Source: Tenebrionibacter intestinalis (lineage in GTDB: Bacteria > Pseudomonadota > Gammaproteobacteria > Enterobacterales > Enterobacteriaceae). Taken from it: a DNA stretch of 54,148 nucleotides. Under the pieces are notes generated by a model. It saw only the letters and a list, made by a program, of their open reading frames with translations, ran no database searches and was not told the DNA's origin. The position numbers and the translations under genes are program-made. The stretch is from the NCBI RefSeq assembly GCF_016632365.1, contig NZ_JAEPBH010000027.1, positions 7,638-61,785 on the forward strand. The letters are read 5' to 3'. This document shows positions 40,199 through 48,720 of this stretch, one piece after another (position 1 is the stretch's first letter; every line of letters starts with the position of its first letter).

Positions 40199-40752
40199 GC
40201 CCCCGCCTCCCGACTGTATTTATCCCACAGCGGTTTCAGCTCCTGTTGCCAGACGCGAGTATTCAGATCGCCCGCGTGACGATAGCGAATGATCCCCTTA
40301 CCATCGATAAGAAAGGTTTCCGGCGCGCCGTAAACGCCAAGATCGAGGCCAAGCATACCGTCACCGTCAAACAGGCTCATGGCGTAGGGATTGCCAAGCT
40401 CGTTAAGCCAGCGGATCGCCTTTGCGCGATCGTCTTTATAATTCATACCGACCACGCGAATACCCTGCGCCGAAAGGCTGTTGAGAAAAGCATGCTCAGC
40501 GCGACAGGTGGGGCACCAGGTCGCCCAGACGTTAAGCAGCAGCGGCTTGCCATCGGTCAGTGCGGCCTGATTATAAATTTTACCGGGAATATCCAGCGAT
40601 TCGAGACGAAATACCGGTACCGGTTTACCGATAAGCGCTGATTCCAGGCGCATAGGATCGTCGCCGTCGGCGTTGCGCACCAGTTGCCACATCAGCAGCG
40701 CGGCCAGCACCAGAAACAGCGCCAGCGGGATATAAAGCACGTTACGCTTCAT
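40195..40752 (-). CDS. ccmG: Thiol:disulfide interchange protein CcmG (DsbE)
   Basis: Periplasmic, membrane-tethered thioredoxin-fold protein that keeps the apocytochrome/CcmH thiols reduced, itself reduced by DsbD. The 185 residues have an N-terminal anchor (YIPLALFLVLAALLMWQLV) and the active site WATWCPTCRAEH (about 77-88). It is adjacent to ccmF (stop and start meet at 40752). Confidence 0.96.
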   Translation of the reverse strand: MKRNVLYIPLALFLVLAALLMWQLVRNADGDDPMRLESALIGKPVPVFRLESLDIPGKIYNQAALTDGKPLLLNVWATWCPTCRAEHAFLNSLSAQGIRVVGMNYKDDRAKAIRWLNELGNPYAMSLFDGDGMLGLDLGVYGAPETFLIDGKGIIRYRHAGDLNTRVWQQELKPLWDKYSREAGA

Positions 40753-42701
40753 CAGGCCCCCTTATGCGAATTGCGAAAACGGTAGCGACGATCGAACATA
40801 CAAAATACGCCGCCCAACGCCATCAGCGCGCCGCCATACCAGATCCAGCGAACAAACGGCTTGTAATACAGGCGTACCGCCCAACTGCCATCGTTCAGCT
40901 CCTCGCCCAGCGCCGCATAGAGATCGCGCGTCAGGCCGCCGTCAATCGCGGCTTCGGTCATCATCATACGGCTGCTGTTATAGACGCGTTTTTCCGCATG
41001 CAGCGTCGCTTCATGCCTGTCGCCGCGGGTTACGTCAATAACGCCCACGCCGCCGCGCCAGTTTGGCCCGGCGACATCGCGCACTTCACGGAAAGTGAAG
41101 CGGTAGTCATGAATGGTCATGCTGTCGCCCGCTTTCATGCGCACGTCGCGCTCAACGCTATAGTTCTGGCTAAATGCGATACCGACCACCGTTACGGCCA
41201 GGCCCACGTGACCCAGCACCATGCCCCAGTGGCTGCGGGACAGTTTGGTCAGCCCGCGCCATAAACCGTGGCGATCGGTTGCGCGATCGAAAACTTCGCT
41301 AACGGCGAGAATAAAGACCCAGAAAGCCATCAGCAGGCCAACCACGGTCATCGCTTCAATGCGATTTTGCATCAGCCACGGTAGCAGCAGCGACAGCGCC
41401 ACGGTTACGCCCAGCGCAATCAGCAGACGACGGCGCAGCTTGTGCGGTTCGTCGCGACGCCAGCGCACCAGCGGCCCGATGCCAAGCAGTAGCGCAAACG
41501 GCGCCATCATGACGCTAAACAGGGTATTAAAAAACGGCTCGCCCACGGAGATGCTGCCAAGGCCGAGCTGTTTATGCACCAGCGGCAGCAGCGTACCGAG
41601 AAGCACAACCAGCATAGCGGCCATCAGCAACACGTTATTACCGAGCAGAAATGTTTCACGCGACCACAGCGCATTGCCGACGCGTGAGCGCACCGAAGCG
41701 CCTTTAACCGCGTACAGCAGCAGCGAACCGCCGATAACCACCACCAGCAGCGCAAGGATAAACATGCCGCGCGCCGGGTCAGAGGCGAAGGAGTGTACCG
41801 ATACCAGCACGCCGGAGCGCACAAGAAAAGTGCCGAGCAGGCATAACGAGAAGGCGCAAATGGCCAGAAGTACAGTCCAGGCCTTAAAGCTGCCACGTTT
41901 TTCCGTTACCGCCAGAGAATGCATCAACGCCGTCCCAACCAGCCACGGCATAAAGGAGGCGTTTTCTACCGGATCCCAGAACCACCAGCCGCCCCAGCCC
42001 AGTTCATAGTAAGCCCACGCGGAGCCCAGCACGATACCGAGAGTAAGAAAGACCCACGCCGCCTGCGTCCAGGGACGCGACCAGCGCGCCCACGCGGTAT
42101 CAAGCCGCCCGGCCATCAGCGATGCGATAGAAAATGCAAACGCCACTGAGAAACCCACATACCCCATATACAACAGCGGCGGATGGAAAATGAGGCCGAT
42201 ATCCTGAAGCAGCGGGTTAAGATCGCGCCCGTCAATAGGATAATCCGGCAGCGTGCGGATAAAGGGATCGGAGGTAAAGAGGATAAACAGCAGGAAGCCG
42301 AAAGTGATCATGCCCATGACCGCCAGCACGCGCGCAACGGAGTCAAGCGGCATTCCGCGGCTTAACAGCGCTACAGCAAATGTCCAGCCGCTCATCAGCA
42401 GTACCCACAGCAACAGCGAACCTTCGTGCGCCCCCCAGGTAGCGGCCACGCGATACCAGACCGGCAGCGCGGAGTTAGAGTTGTTCGCCACATACAGCAC
42501 GGTAAAATCGTTAACAACAAAGGCATGCACCAGAATCAGGAACGCGGCGAAGATCGACAGAAACAGCGCCCACGCCAGCGGGCGCGCCAGCGCCATGAGT
42601 CGCACGTCCTGGCGCGTCGCCCCCCACAGCGGCCACAGGCTCAGCACCAGCGCGATACCCAGCGCAAGGCACAACAGAAAGTTGCCAATTTCCGGCATCA
42701 T
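40752..42701 (-). CDS. ccmF: Heme lyase subunit CcmF
   Basis: Core of the heme ligase that attaches heme to apocytochrome c. The 649-residue polytopic protein (about 15 transmembrane helices) has the tryptophan-rich WWD-type motif WGGWWFWDPVENASFMPW (about 235-252) and conserved histidines in flanking helices. It overlaps ccmE by one base. Confidence 0.97.
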   Translation of the reverse strand: MMPEIGNFLLCLALGIALVLSLWPLWGATRQDVRLMALARPLAWALFLSIFAAFLILVHAFVVNDFTVLYVANNSNSALPVWYRVAATWGAHEGSLLLWVLLMSGWTFAVALLSRGMPLDSVARVLAVMGMITFGFLLFILFTSDPFIRTLPDYPIDGRDLNPLLQDIGLIFHPPLLYMGYVGFSVAFAFSIASLMAGRLDTAWARWSRPWTQAAWVFLTLGIVLGSAWAYYELGWGGWWFWDPVENASFMPWLVGTALMHSLAVTEKRGSFKAWTVLLAICAFSLCLLGTFLVRSGVLVSVHSFASDPARGMFILALLVVVIGGSLLLYAVKGASVRSRVGNALWSRETFLLGNNVLLMAAMLVVLLGTLLPLVHKQLGLGSISVGEPFFNTLFSVMMAPFALLLGIGPLVRWRRDEPHKLRRRLLIALGVTVALSLLLPWLMQNRIEAMTVVGLLMAFWVFILAVSEVFDRATDRHGLWRGLTKLSRSHWGMVLGHVGLAVTVVGIAFSQNYSVERDVRMKAGDSMTIHDYRFTFREVRDVAGPNWRGGVGVIDVTRGDRHEATLHAEKRVYNSSRMMMTEAAIDGGLTRDLYAALGEELNDGSWAVRLYYKPFVRWIWYGGALMALGGVFCMFDRRYRFRNSHKGA

Positions 42702-43177
42702 CAGTGTTTATCCTTATAGGCCTCTGCCGGGCGATGGTGGTTTTCTTCCATCGCCGCTTTAACTTCTGGCGGCGTGTAATTTTCATCATGTTTGGCCAGT
42801 ACTTCTTTCGCCACGATATGGTTGCCGGCTTCAAACTCTCCCTGGGCTACCACCCCCTGCCCTTCACGGAACAGGTCCGGCAGTATGCCGTTATAGCTGA
42901 CGTCCACTACGCCACGAGCATCATAAAGTTTGAAGGTGACATTCAGCGTCCGATCGTCACGTTTCACCGAACCGGGCATCACCATGCCGCCCACGCGCAA
43001 GCGCTGGCCCGGCTCTGGCTTTCGCAGTTCAGCGCCTTTACCATAGAGAATTTCACCTGGCGTATAGAACAAATCAATATTGGCGCGCAGCGCATACAAC
43101 ACCAGCGTTACGGTCAACCCCAAACCGGCAATAACGGCGACGGCCAGGTAAAGCCGCGTTTTACGTCGTGAATTCAC
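42701..43177 (-). CDS. ccmE: Heme chaperone CcmE
   Basis: Periplasmic heme carrier that binds heme covalently at one His and delivers it to CcmF. The 158 residues include an N-terminal anchor helix and an OB-fold domain. The heme-binding His is in [13 protein letters not shown] (His about 130), including the conserved Tyr. It directly follows ccmD. Confidence 0.96.
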   Translation of the reverse strand: MNSRRKTRLYLAVAVIAGLGLTVTLVLYALRANIDLFYTPGEILYGKGAELRKPEPGQRLRVGGMVMPGSVKRDDRTLNVTFKLYDARGVVDVSYNGILPDLFREGQGVVAQGEFEAGNHIVAKEVLAKHDENYTPPEVKAAMEENHHRPAEAYKDKH

Positions 43178-43396
43178 TTAAGCTTCCTCCGGTTCGTTAT
43201 TCTGCCGCGCCGCGCGAATACGCTGTTCACGGGATGCCTGGCGACGCACGTCGGCCAGCAGCGCGCGGCGCTGCATAATGGTATGCCCAACCAACGCGAT
43301 TAAAGAAATAAGGGTTGCCGCCACGGCCAGCCAGACGTAAAACGCATAGCCGCCCATCGCGGCAAACGCCTGCCAGCTTGCAAAAGCGCTCTGCAT
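43178..43396 (-). CDS. ccmD: Cytochrome c maturation protein CcmD
   Basis: Small membrane protein that helps release holo-CcmE from the CcmABC complex. The start at 43396 (MQSAFASWQAFAAMGGYAFY) overlaps the ccmC stop (TAATG) and gives 72 residues: one transmembrane helix (about 20-40) and a basic cytoplasmic tail. The frame extends far upstream inside ccmC without homology, so longer calls are wrong. Confidence 0.93.
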   Translation of the reverse strand: MQSAFASWQAFAAMGGYAFYVWLAVAATLISLIALVGHTIMQRRALLADVRRQASREQRIRAARQNNEPEEA

Positions 43397-44133
43397 TACG
43401 CACTCCTCCCTTTTTGCGCCAGTGCAGCCACCCACGGACGACGGCGCTCCTGAATCAAAATTAAATTGCGCAGGCGCATCAACGCCAGCGTAACGAACAG
43501 GCTGAGGAAGCCCAAAATGCACCAGCGTAGCGGGATTCGCATGGCGGGATCGATAGTTTGCTGCATGTTCGTGGAGCCCTGGTGCAATGTATTCCACCAC
43601 ACCACGGAATAATGAATAATGGGCAAGTTGACCACGCCGACCAGGACCAGTATCCCGGCAGCGCGCCCGGCCAGGCGGCGGTCGTCAAAGGCGTTATAAA
43701 GGGCAATCACGCCCATATAGAGAAACAGCAGCACCAGCTCAGAGGTAAGACGCGCATCCCAGATCCACCAGGTGCCCCACATCGGTTTACCCCAGGCGGA
43801 ACCGGTCACCAGCGCGATGAAAGTATAAACCGCCCCAACAGGGGCCATCGCGGCTACGGCCAGATCCGCCATTTTCATCTGCCAGACCAGGCCAATAAAC
43901 GCGGCTATCGCCATAGAGGCGTAAATCCCCATCGACCATATCGCCACTGGCACATGCAGGTACATAATGCGGTAGCTCTGGCCCTGCTGATAATCTGCCG
44001 GCGCATAAACAAAGCCCCAAATACAACCTACCACCAGCAGGATGGCGCTCAGCAGCCAAAGCCAAGGAATGAAGCGCCCGCACAGGCTATAAAGCCGTTC
44101 CGGTTTAGCAAGCTGATGTAACGTTTTCCACAT
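43396..44133 (-). CDS. ccmC: Heme exporter/handling protein CcmC
   Basis: Six-helix membrane protein that presents heme to CcmE. The 245 residues show the WWD-type motif WGKPMWGTWWIWDARLTSELV (within about 114-134) and conserved His residues. About 105 bp separate it from ccmB, and it overlaps ccmD. Confidence 0.96.
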   Translation of the reverse strand: MWKTLHQLAKPERLYSLCGRFIPWLWLLSAILLVVGCIWGFVYAPADYQQGQSYRIMYLHVPVAIWSMGIYASMAIAAFIGLVWQMKMADLAVAAMAPVGAVYTFIALVTGSAWGKPMWGTWWIWDARLTSELVLLFLYMGVIALYNAFDDRRLAGRAAGILVLVGVVNLPIIHYSVVWWNTLHQGSTNMQQTIDPAMRIPLRWCILGFLSLFVTLALMRLRNLILIQERRRPWVAALAQKGRSA

Positions 44134-44238
44134 TGTAAATTGCTCACAAATTTCAAATTAACGCCGAGAATCCGCGCGTGATTCTCATCCCGAGTCCACC
44201 GTAGACGGCGACAGCCCCTTCGTTTTGCAGGCCGTTGT

Positions 44239-44898
44239 TTATTGCACGCTCACACGCAGCGCAGCGGCTGTCGCAAACGGACTTAGCGTTGCGCAACCGG
44301 CAAGAAAGGCACCGAGGATCGCCAGATAGCCGTTTACCGGCAGGTTCATCGCTGCCGCGTCCAGCGCTGCAGTGGCAAAAATTAATAGCGGTATCGTCAA
44401 TGGCAACACTAACAAACTCAACAGCACGCCACCGCGGCGCAGCCCCACCGTTAGCCCGACCCCAATCGCGCCAAGAAAACTGAGCGTGGGCGTGCCAAGC
44501 AGTAGCGTGAGCGCCATCACTTGCCAGCTATGTACATCCAGCCCCAACAGTAGCGCCGCCAGCGGCGAGAGCAGCAGCAGCGGCAGGCCAGTCACGACCC
44601 AGTGCGCGGCCACCTTCGCCAGCACAACGGCAGGCAGCGGCAGCGGCAGCAACATAAGCTGCTCAAGCCCGCCATCCTGCCAGTCATCACGAAACAGTCG
44701 CTCCATCGCCAGCAGCGAAGAAAGCAGCGCCGCCACCCATACCACACCCGGCGCAATACGCGCCAGCAACTGCGGTTGCGGGCCAATACCCAACGGAAAC
44801 AGGGTAATAACAATGAGAAAGAACCACAGCGGGTTGATAATTTCCGCGCCTTTGCGAAACGCCACACGCAATTCACGCCAGAAGATTTGCTGCATCAT
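44239..44898 (-). CDS. ccmB: Heme exporter membrane subunit CcmB
   Basis: Membrane subunit of the CcmAB ABC transporter, which powers release of holo-CcmE from CcmC. The 219 residues have six hydrophobic helices, matching the family length of about 220. It overlaps ccmA by 4 bp. Confidence 0.95.
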   Translation of the reverse strand: MMQQIFWRELRVAFRKGAEIINPLWFFLIVITLFPLGIGPQPQLLARIAPGVVWVAALLSSLLAMERLFRDDWQDGGLEQLMLLPLPLPAVVLAKVAAHWVVTGLPLLLLSPLAALLLGLDVHSWQVMALTLLLGTPTLSFLGAIGVGLTVGLRRGGVLLSLLVLPLTIPLLIFATAALDAAAMNLPVNGYLAILGAFLAGCATLSPFATAAALRVSVQ

Positions 44899-45515
44899 TG
44901 TGTCGCTTCCTCTTGCGTTAACGCGATATTGCGCAGCGGACAGGATAGCGGGCGCAACGCCTGGTGCGACGTGAGCAGCACGCTACCGCCCTGCCCTGCG
45001 TGACGTTCAAAGCAGCGCGTCAGTTTTTCAACGCCTGCGACATCCAGCGCAGTAAAGGGTTCATCAAGCACCCACAGGCTGGCGCGGCTAAGCCATAGCC
45101 GGGCAAGCGCTACGCGTCGCTGCTGGCCTGCGGACATTTGTGCGACCGGCACGTCTTCGTAACCTGCCATCCCAACGCAGGCCAGCGCCTGCCAGCGCGC
45201 ATCCTGAGAACAGGAAGGATGGAAAAAACGCAGGTTTTCATCAGCGGTCATGACATTTTTAACGCCAGGCTGATGCCCCAGCCATAAAAGTTCACGATGA
45301 AAATCTTCACGCACGCGGTTAATTAACTCACCGCGCCAGCGCACGTGACCGGCTTGCGGGCTTGCCAGGCCGCTGAGAATGCGCAGTAGCGACGTTTTAC
45401 CCGCGCCGTTGGCGCCCACGATCTGCACGACCTCCCCGGCAGCGACAGAAAAAGAAAGCGCGCTAAACAGCACTCTCTCATCGCGGACACAGGTCAGTTT
45501 TTGCGCATCAAGCAT
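44895..45515 (-). CDS. ccmA: Heme exporter ATPase CcmA
   Basis: ATPase subunit of the CcmAB transporter. With the start [20 protein letters not shown] at 45515 it has 206 residues (E. coli 207). Walker [12 protein letters not shown] (about 34-44), signature [16 protein letters not shown] and Walker [13 protein letters not shown] are intact. It leads the nine-gene operon; an ATG seven codons upstream is a weaker alternative. Confidence 0.95.
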   Translation of the reverse strand: MLDAQKLTCVRDERVLFSALSFSVAAGEVVQIVGANGAGKTSLLRILSGLASPQAGHVRWRGELINRVREDFHRELLWLGHQPGVKNVMTADENLRFFHPSCSQDARWQALACVGMAGYEDVPVAQMSAGQQRRVALARLWLSRASLWVLDEPFTALDVAGVEKLTRCFERHAGQGGSVLLTSHQALRPLSCPLRNIALTQEEATQ

Positions 45516-45706
45516 CGGGCAGAGGCTCCGTCTCATAAGAATTCGCGGCGCATAATATCACACACCCGGCGCTGGCTCTAAACCTGCGGTGCCCGACAGG
45601 TACTTATTAAGGGGTAAACTCTTTAACCAGATCAAAAAGAATTCAGATAGTTTTCGACGCCCGGCTACGCTTAACACAGAGGTTACAAACCAGCAGGACA
45701 TTCATA

Positions 45707-46573
45707 ATGGATACGTCACATGAAGACCAGGATATTCACTACGAGGAAAAACAGTTTCAGCGCCAGGATCAACAGATGCCGTCGCGAGCGATGGCGACCC
45801 ATGAGCATATCCGCCACGACGGCGAAAAGGAGCTGGAACGCGATGCGATGGCTTTGCTGTGGTCAGCTATTGCAGCAGGGCTATCGATGGGAGCATCGCT
45901 GCTGGCAAAAGGCATGTTGCACATCCATCTTGGCGGCGTGCCGGCTGCGTTTTTACTGGAGTGCTTTGGCTACACGGTCGGCTTTATTATTATTATTCTG
46001 GCGCGCCAGCAACTGTTTACCGAAAACACCGTAACGGCCGTGCTGCCGTTTATGCATAAACCAACTGGTGGTAACTTACTGCTGCTGTTGCGTTTATGGG
46101 GGCTGGTGCTGCTCGGCAACCTGATCGGCACCGCGCTGGCGGCGCTGGTGTTTAATTTTATGCCGGTATTTGACGAAACAACCCACGCCGCCTTCAGCGA
46201 AGCAGGCGCGGTGGTGATGCGTAACTCTCCTGTAGAGATGTTTACCCGCGCCATCATCTCCGGCTGGCTGGTAGCAACTATGGTATGGATGTTGCCTGCC
46301 GCAGGTACAGCCAAAATTCTGGTGATTGTGCTCATGACCTGGCTTATCGCCGTAGGCGACACCACGCATATTGTGGTTGGAAGCGTGGAAGTTTTCTACC
46401 TGATTTTTAACGGCGAGGCGGCATGGCGCGAATTTCTCTGGCCGTTTGCTCTACCAACCCTTGCCGGCAATATTATTGGCGGCACCTTTATCTTTGCGCT
46501 GATTAGCCATGCGCAGATACGCAACGATATAGCCAATGAGAAAAAAGCGCAGCAAAAGAGGGAAGTGGATTAA
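45707..46573 (+). CDS. yfdC: Formate/nitrite-transporter family protein YfdC
   Basis: Inner-membrane protein of the FocA/NirC family; its substrate is unknown. The 288 residues begin with a charged cytoplasmic N-terminus of about 45 residues, followed by six transmembrane segments. It has SMGASLLAKGML, ARQQLFTENTV and GDTTHIVVGSVEVFYL in place of the standard FNT filters. It is divergent from ccmA and precedes argW, as in E. coli. Confidence 0.93.
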   Translation: MDTSHEDQDIHYEEKQFQRQDQQMPSRAMATHEHIRHDGEKELERDAMALLWSAIAAGLSMGASLLAKGMLHIHLGGVPAAFLLECFGYTVGFIIIILARQQLFTENTVTAVLPFMHKPTGGNLLLLLRLWGLVLLGNLIGTALAALVFNFMPVFDETTHAAFSEAGAVVMRNSPVEMFTRAIISGWLVATMVWMLPAAGTAKILVIVLMTWLIAVGDTTHIVVGSVEVFYLIFNGEAAWREFLWPFALPTLAGNIIGGTFIFALISHAQIRNDIANEKKAQQKREVD

Positions 46574-46612
46574 CTTACTGGCGACAGTTTGAGCAAACGG
46601 TCGGCTAAATGC

Positions 46613-46640
46613 TTAACGTCTTACGAAAAACGGGTATACT
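46613..46640 (+). promoter_or_regulatory. argW promoter
   Basis: TTAACG (46613-46618) and TATACT (46635-46640) are 16 bp apart, followed by a GC-rich discriminator (GGCGACTCGCCGC) typical of stringently controlled tRNA promoters. The mature tRNA starts 28 bp later. Confidence 0.65.
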
Positions 46641-46667
46641 TGGCGACTCGCCGCATCAGGCTGCGTC

Positions 46668-46742
46668 GTCCCCTTAGTTAAATGGATATAACGAGCCCCT
46701 CCTAAGGGCTAGTTGTAGGTTCGATTCCTGCAGGGGACACCA
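46668..46742 (+). tRNA. argW: tRNA-Arg(CCU)
   Basis: The 75-nt gene folds as a standard cloverleaf. The acceptor is GTCCCCT/AGGGGAC, and the anticodon stem AGCCC/GGGCT encloses CTCCTAA with anticodon CCT at 46701-46703. The T arm has loop TTCGATT and one G-U pair, and CCA is encoded. The sequence is almost identical to E. coli argW. Its 3' end is the usual attachment site of argW-targeting integrases, one of which follows at 46920. Confidence 0.98.
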
Positions 46743-46919
46743 TACACACCTCTCCTGACATCTACCAAATTCAATAAAACCCTCTTATAATCAGTGAGAA
46801 ACCCTCTATTCTGGCTATGCGACGTCAACTGATGTCTACCCATTTCAACGTGAATCAATAAACACTTGGGGGCCTTAGTGGGGGCTTATCCTGTTCAATG
46901 AAAAACGAGGCCCCCAAAA
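46743..46919 (+). promoter_or_regulatory. Left attachment region and integrase leader
   Basis: Immediately after argW lie two imperfect copies of an arm-type element (TGACATCTACC at 46756-46766 and TGATGTCTACC at 46830-46840), each followed by TTCAA...CAATAAA-like sequence, probably integrase arm sites. A perfect 10-bp inverted repeat (TTGGGGGCCT 46866-46875, AGGCCCCCAA 46908-46917) ends 2 nt before the integrase start codon. Confidence 0.6.
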
Positions 46920-48110
46920 ATGACCTTAAATGCGCGTCAGGTCGAGACTGCAAAGCCAAGAGACAAAGCCTATAAGCTCGCTGATGGCGGAGGACTCTAT
47001 CTCATGGTCAATACTAACGGTTCAAAGTACTGGCGCATGAAATATCGATTTGCCGGGAAAGAGAAAAAGCTCTCATTCGGAACCTACCCGGACATCTCAC
47101 TTTCGGAAGCTCGCACTAAACGAGATGAGGCAAGAAAGGTATTGGCGAATGATAAGGATCCCGGAGAGGTCAAAAAAGCCACGCAATTAGCTAAAAAACT
47201 CTCGGTTACCAACACATTTGAAGCAATAGCTCTCGAATGGTACAGTGCAAAAGTATCTGGTTGGTCAAAGAGTTATGCTGATTACGTCAAGCGAGCTTTT
47301 AAAAATAATGTCTTCCCCTATCTAGGCTCTCAGCCAGTTAATGAAATAAAACCACTGGAGCTTTTGTCCGTATTACAACGAATGGAAAAGCGGGGAGCGC
47401 CTGAGCTTGCAAGCAAAGTACGCCAGCGTTGTAGTGAGGTTTTTCGGTACGCGATTGTTACAGGTCGTGCCGAATACAACCCTGCTGCTGATCTTGGTAG
47501 CGCTTTGCAAGGCCATGAGAAAAAGCACTATCCCTTCCTTACCGCCGGTGAGCTGCCGGAGTTTTTGCAAAAGCTATCAAGCTACTCTGGAAGTCTTATT
47601 ACTCTTCTTGCAACCCGTTTGCTCATGCTGACAGGCTTGAGAACAGTAGAGTTACGTCTGGCTGAATGGAGTGAAATTGACTTCGATAATCGTATCTGGG
47701 AAATTCCCAAAAATAGAATGAAAATGAAACGTCCTCATGTAATCCCGTTATCGGCTCAATCCTTGAGCGCTCTTCATCAACTGGAAGAACTAACAGGAAC
47801 CTACCAGCTTATTTTTGCAGGGCGCAACGATGTTAACAAAGCGATGAGTGAAGCTAGCGTCAATATGGTCATTAAAAGGATTGGCTATGATAAGAGAGCG
47901 ACTGGGCATGGTTTTCGCCATACCATGAGTACCATTTTGCATGAACAGGGCTTTAATACAGCCTGGATCGAGATGCAGCTCGCTCACGTGGATAAAAACA
48001 GCATTCGCGGCACATATAACCATGCACAGTATCTGGATGGAAGACGAGAAATGATGCAGTGGTACGCTGATTATATTGACAAGCTTCTCAGTTCATCGAC
48101 AAAAAGTTAG
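46920..48110 (+). CDS. Tyrosine-recombinase integrase (argW island)
   Basis: Site-specific recombinase that would integrate and excise the island at the argW 3' end. The 396 residues have the N-terminal DUF4102 arm-binding domain (KLADGGGLYLMV, WRMKYRFAGKEKKLSFGTYP), a core-binding SAM-like domain (about 100-185), and a catalytic domain with Arg in LTGLRTVELRLAEW, Lys in RMKMKRPHVIPLS, HGFRH, and H...Y in LAHVDKNSIRGTYNH. The set is complete, so it could be active. No clear Shine-Dalgarno is visible, and the start lies against a hairpin. Base composition is AT-richer than the preceding core. Confidence 0.95.
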   Translation: MTLNARQVETAKPRDKAYKLADGGGLYLMVNTNGSKYWRMKYRFAGKEKKLSFGTYPDISLSEARTKRDEARKVLANDKDPGEVKKATQLAKKLSVTNTFEAIALEWYSAKVSGWSKSYADYVKRAFKNNVFPYLGSQPVNEIKPLELLSVLQRMEKRGAPELASKVRQRCSEVFRYAIVTGRAEYNPAADLGSALQGHEKKHYPFLTAGELPEFLQKLSSYSGSLITLLATRLLMLTGLRTVELRLAEWSEIDFDNRIWEIPKNRMKMKRPHVIPLSAQSLSALHQLEELTGTYQLIFAGRNDVNKAMSEASVNMVIKRIGYDKRATGHGFRHTMSTILHEQGFNTAWIEMQLAHVDKNSIRGTYNHAQYLDGRREMMQWYADYIDKLLSSSTKS

Positions 48111-48115
48111 TGGTT

Positions 48116-48144
48116 GTTCACCCGCACCTGAAGGTGCGGGGAAC
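48116..48144 (+). terminator. Hairpin after integrase
   Basis: CCCGCACC/GGTGCGGG with a TGAA tetraloop is extended by GTTC/GAAC across one bulged A, beginning 6 nt after the integrase stop and followed by T-rich sequence (TTCTTTTATTTTTTG). Most simply it is the integrase terminator. Confidence 0.6.
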
Positions 48145-48207
48145 GCAATTCTTTTATTTTTTGTTTGTTCTATAACCTTCTGGCATATTTACCGCGCTGC
48201 ATGGACT

Positions 48208-48380
48208 TTAGCGTGAAGCGATCCAGTACTGCTTTCCCTGTCGGAGCAAGTTCAGGTAAGCAAGACGTTCGGTCAGATCACGTCGTATTGTTTTTTCGCA
48301 AATGTTAAATTCGTCACCAAGGCTCCTGACGGTCAGTGACTCGCCATTGTTGAGGCGGGTTGACCTGATCCCCGTTGATT
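48208..48380 (-). pseudogene. Remnant of an HTH regulator
   Basis: On the minus strand a fragment reads [20 protein letters not shown], then [15 protein letters not shown], then [11 protein letters not shown] and stop. This resembles the N-terminal winged HTH of WYL/DeoR-type regulators common beside integrases in tRNA islands. The start and the WYL domain are missing and the frame closes upstream at about 48376. It is not functional as a regulator. Confidence 0.5.
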
Positions 48381-48720
48381 AATACACCGCGATGTTTGTA
48401 ATGCCTTCATCAGCAACGTAAGGGTCCCCCTATTAAGAAGCGTTTTTACAACAAAAAACCTTCACATGACCGAACGCCGTTTTCCATTCAAGTTACAAAG
48501 TGCCTCATCAGCACGATAAACCTCGGCACGGAAGGCTATTCACTTCACATTTAGCATCCTCAAGTACTTACTTTTTCTATTCACGCAGGAAACACAGTGG
48601 TATTGTTTTAAGCTAATATCGATGATGTGATACGTACCGCCAAACATTGGATGGTAGCTTGTTGCTTTCATGAGTCATTTTTCCGTACAGCTGAAAGCGC
48701 AATCGACGCAGGGACTTAAA
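48381..48720. other. Gene-free leader of the ABC-3C operon
   Basis: About 340 bp of AT-rich sequence hold no recognisable gene. The promoter for the downstream three-gene system must lie here; I cannot choose hexamers with confidence. Confidence 0.45.

Noticed and set aside
42183..42762. Plus-strand frames inside ccmF/ccmE.
   Set aside because: Antisense shadows of conserved membrane-protein genes.
48116..48144. GC-rich palindrome resembling a CRISPR repeat (CCCGCACC...GGTGCGGG-GAAC).
   Set aside because: It occurs once, with no spaced copies and no cas genes. Its place just after the integrase stop and the T-rich sequence behind it favour a terminator.
48670..48720. Upstream ATG (48670) as start of the ABC-3C effector.
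   Set aside because: It lacks a ribosome site. The ATG at 48721 has AGGGA at ideal spacing and begins just before the conserved N-terminal domain.
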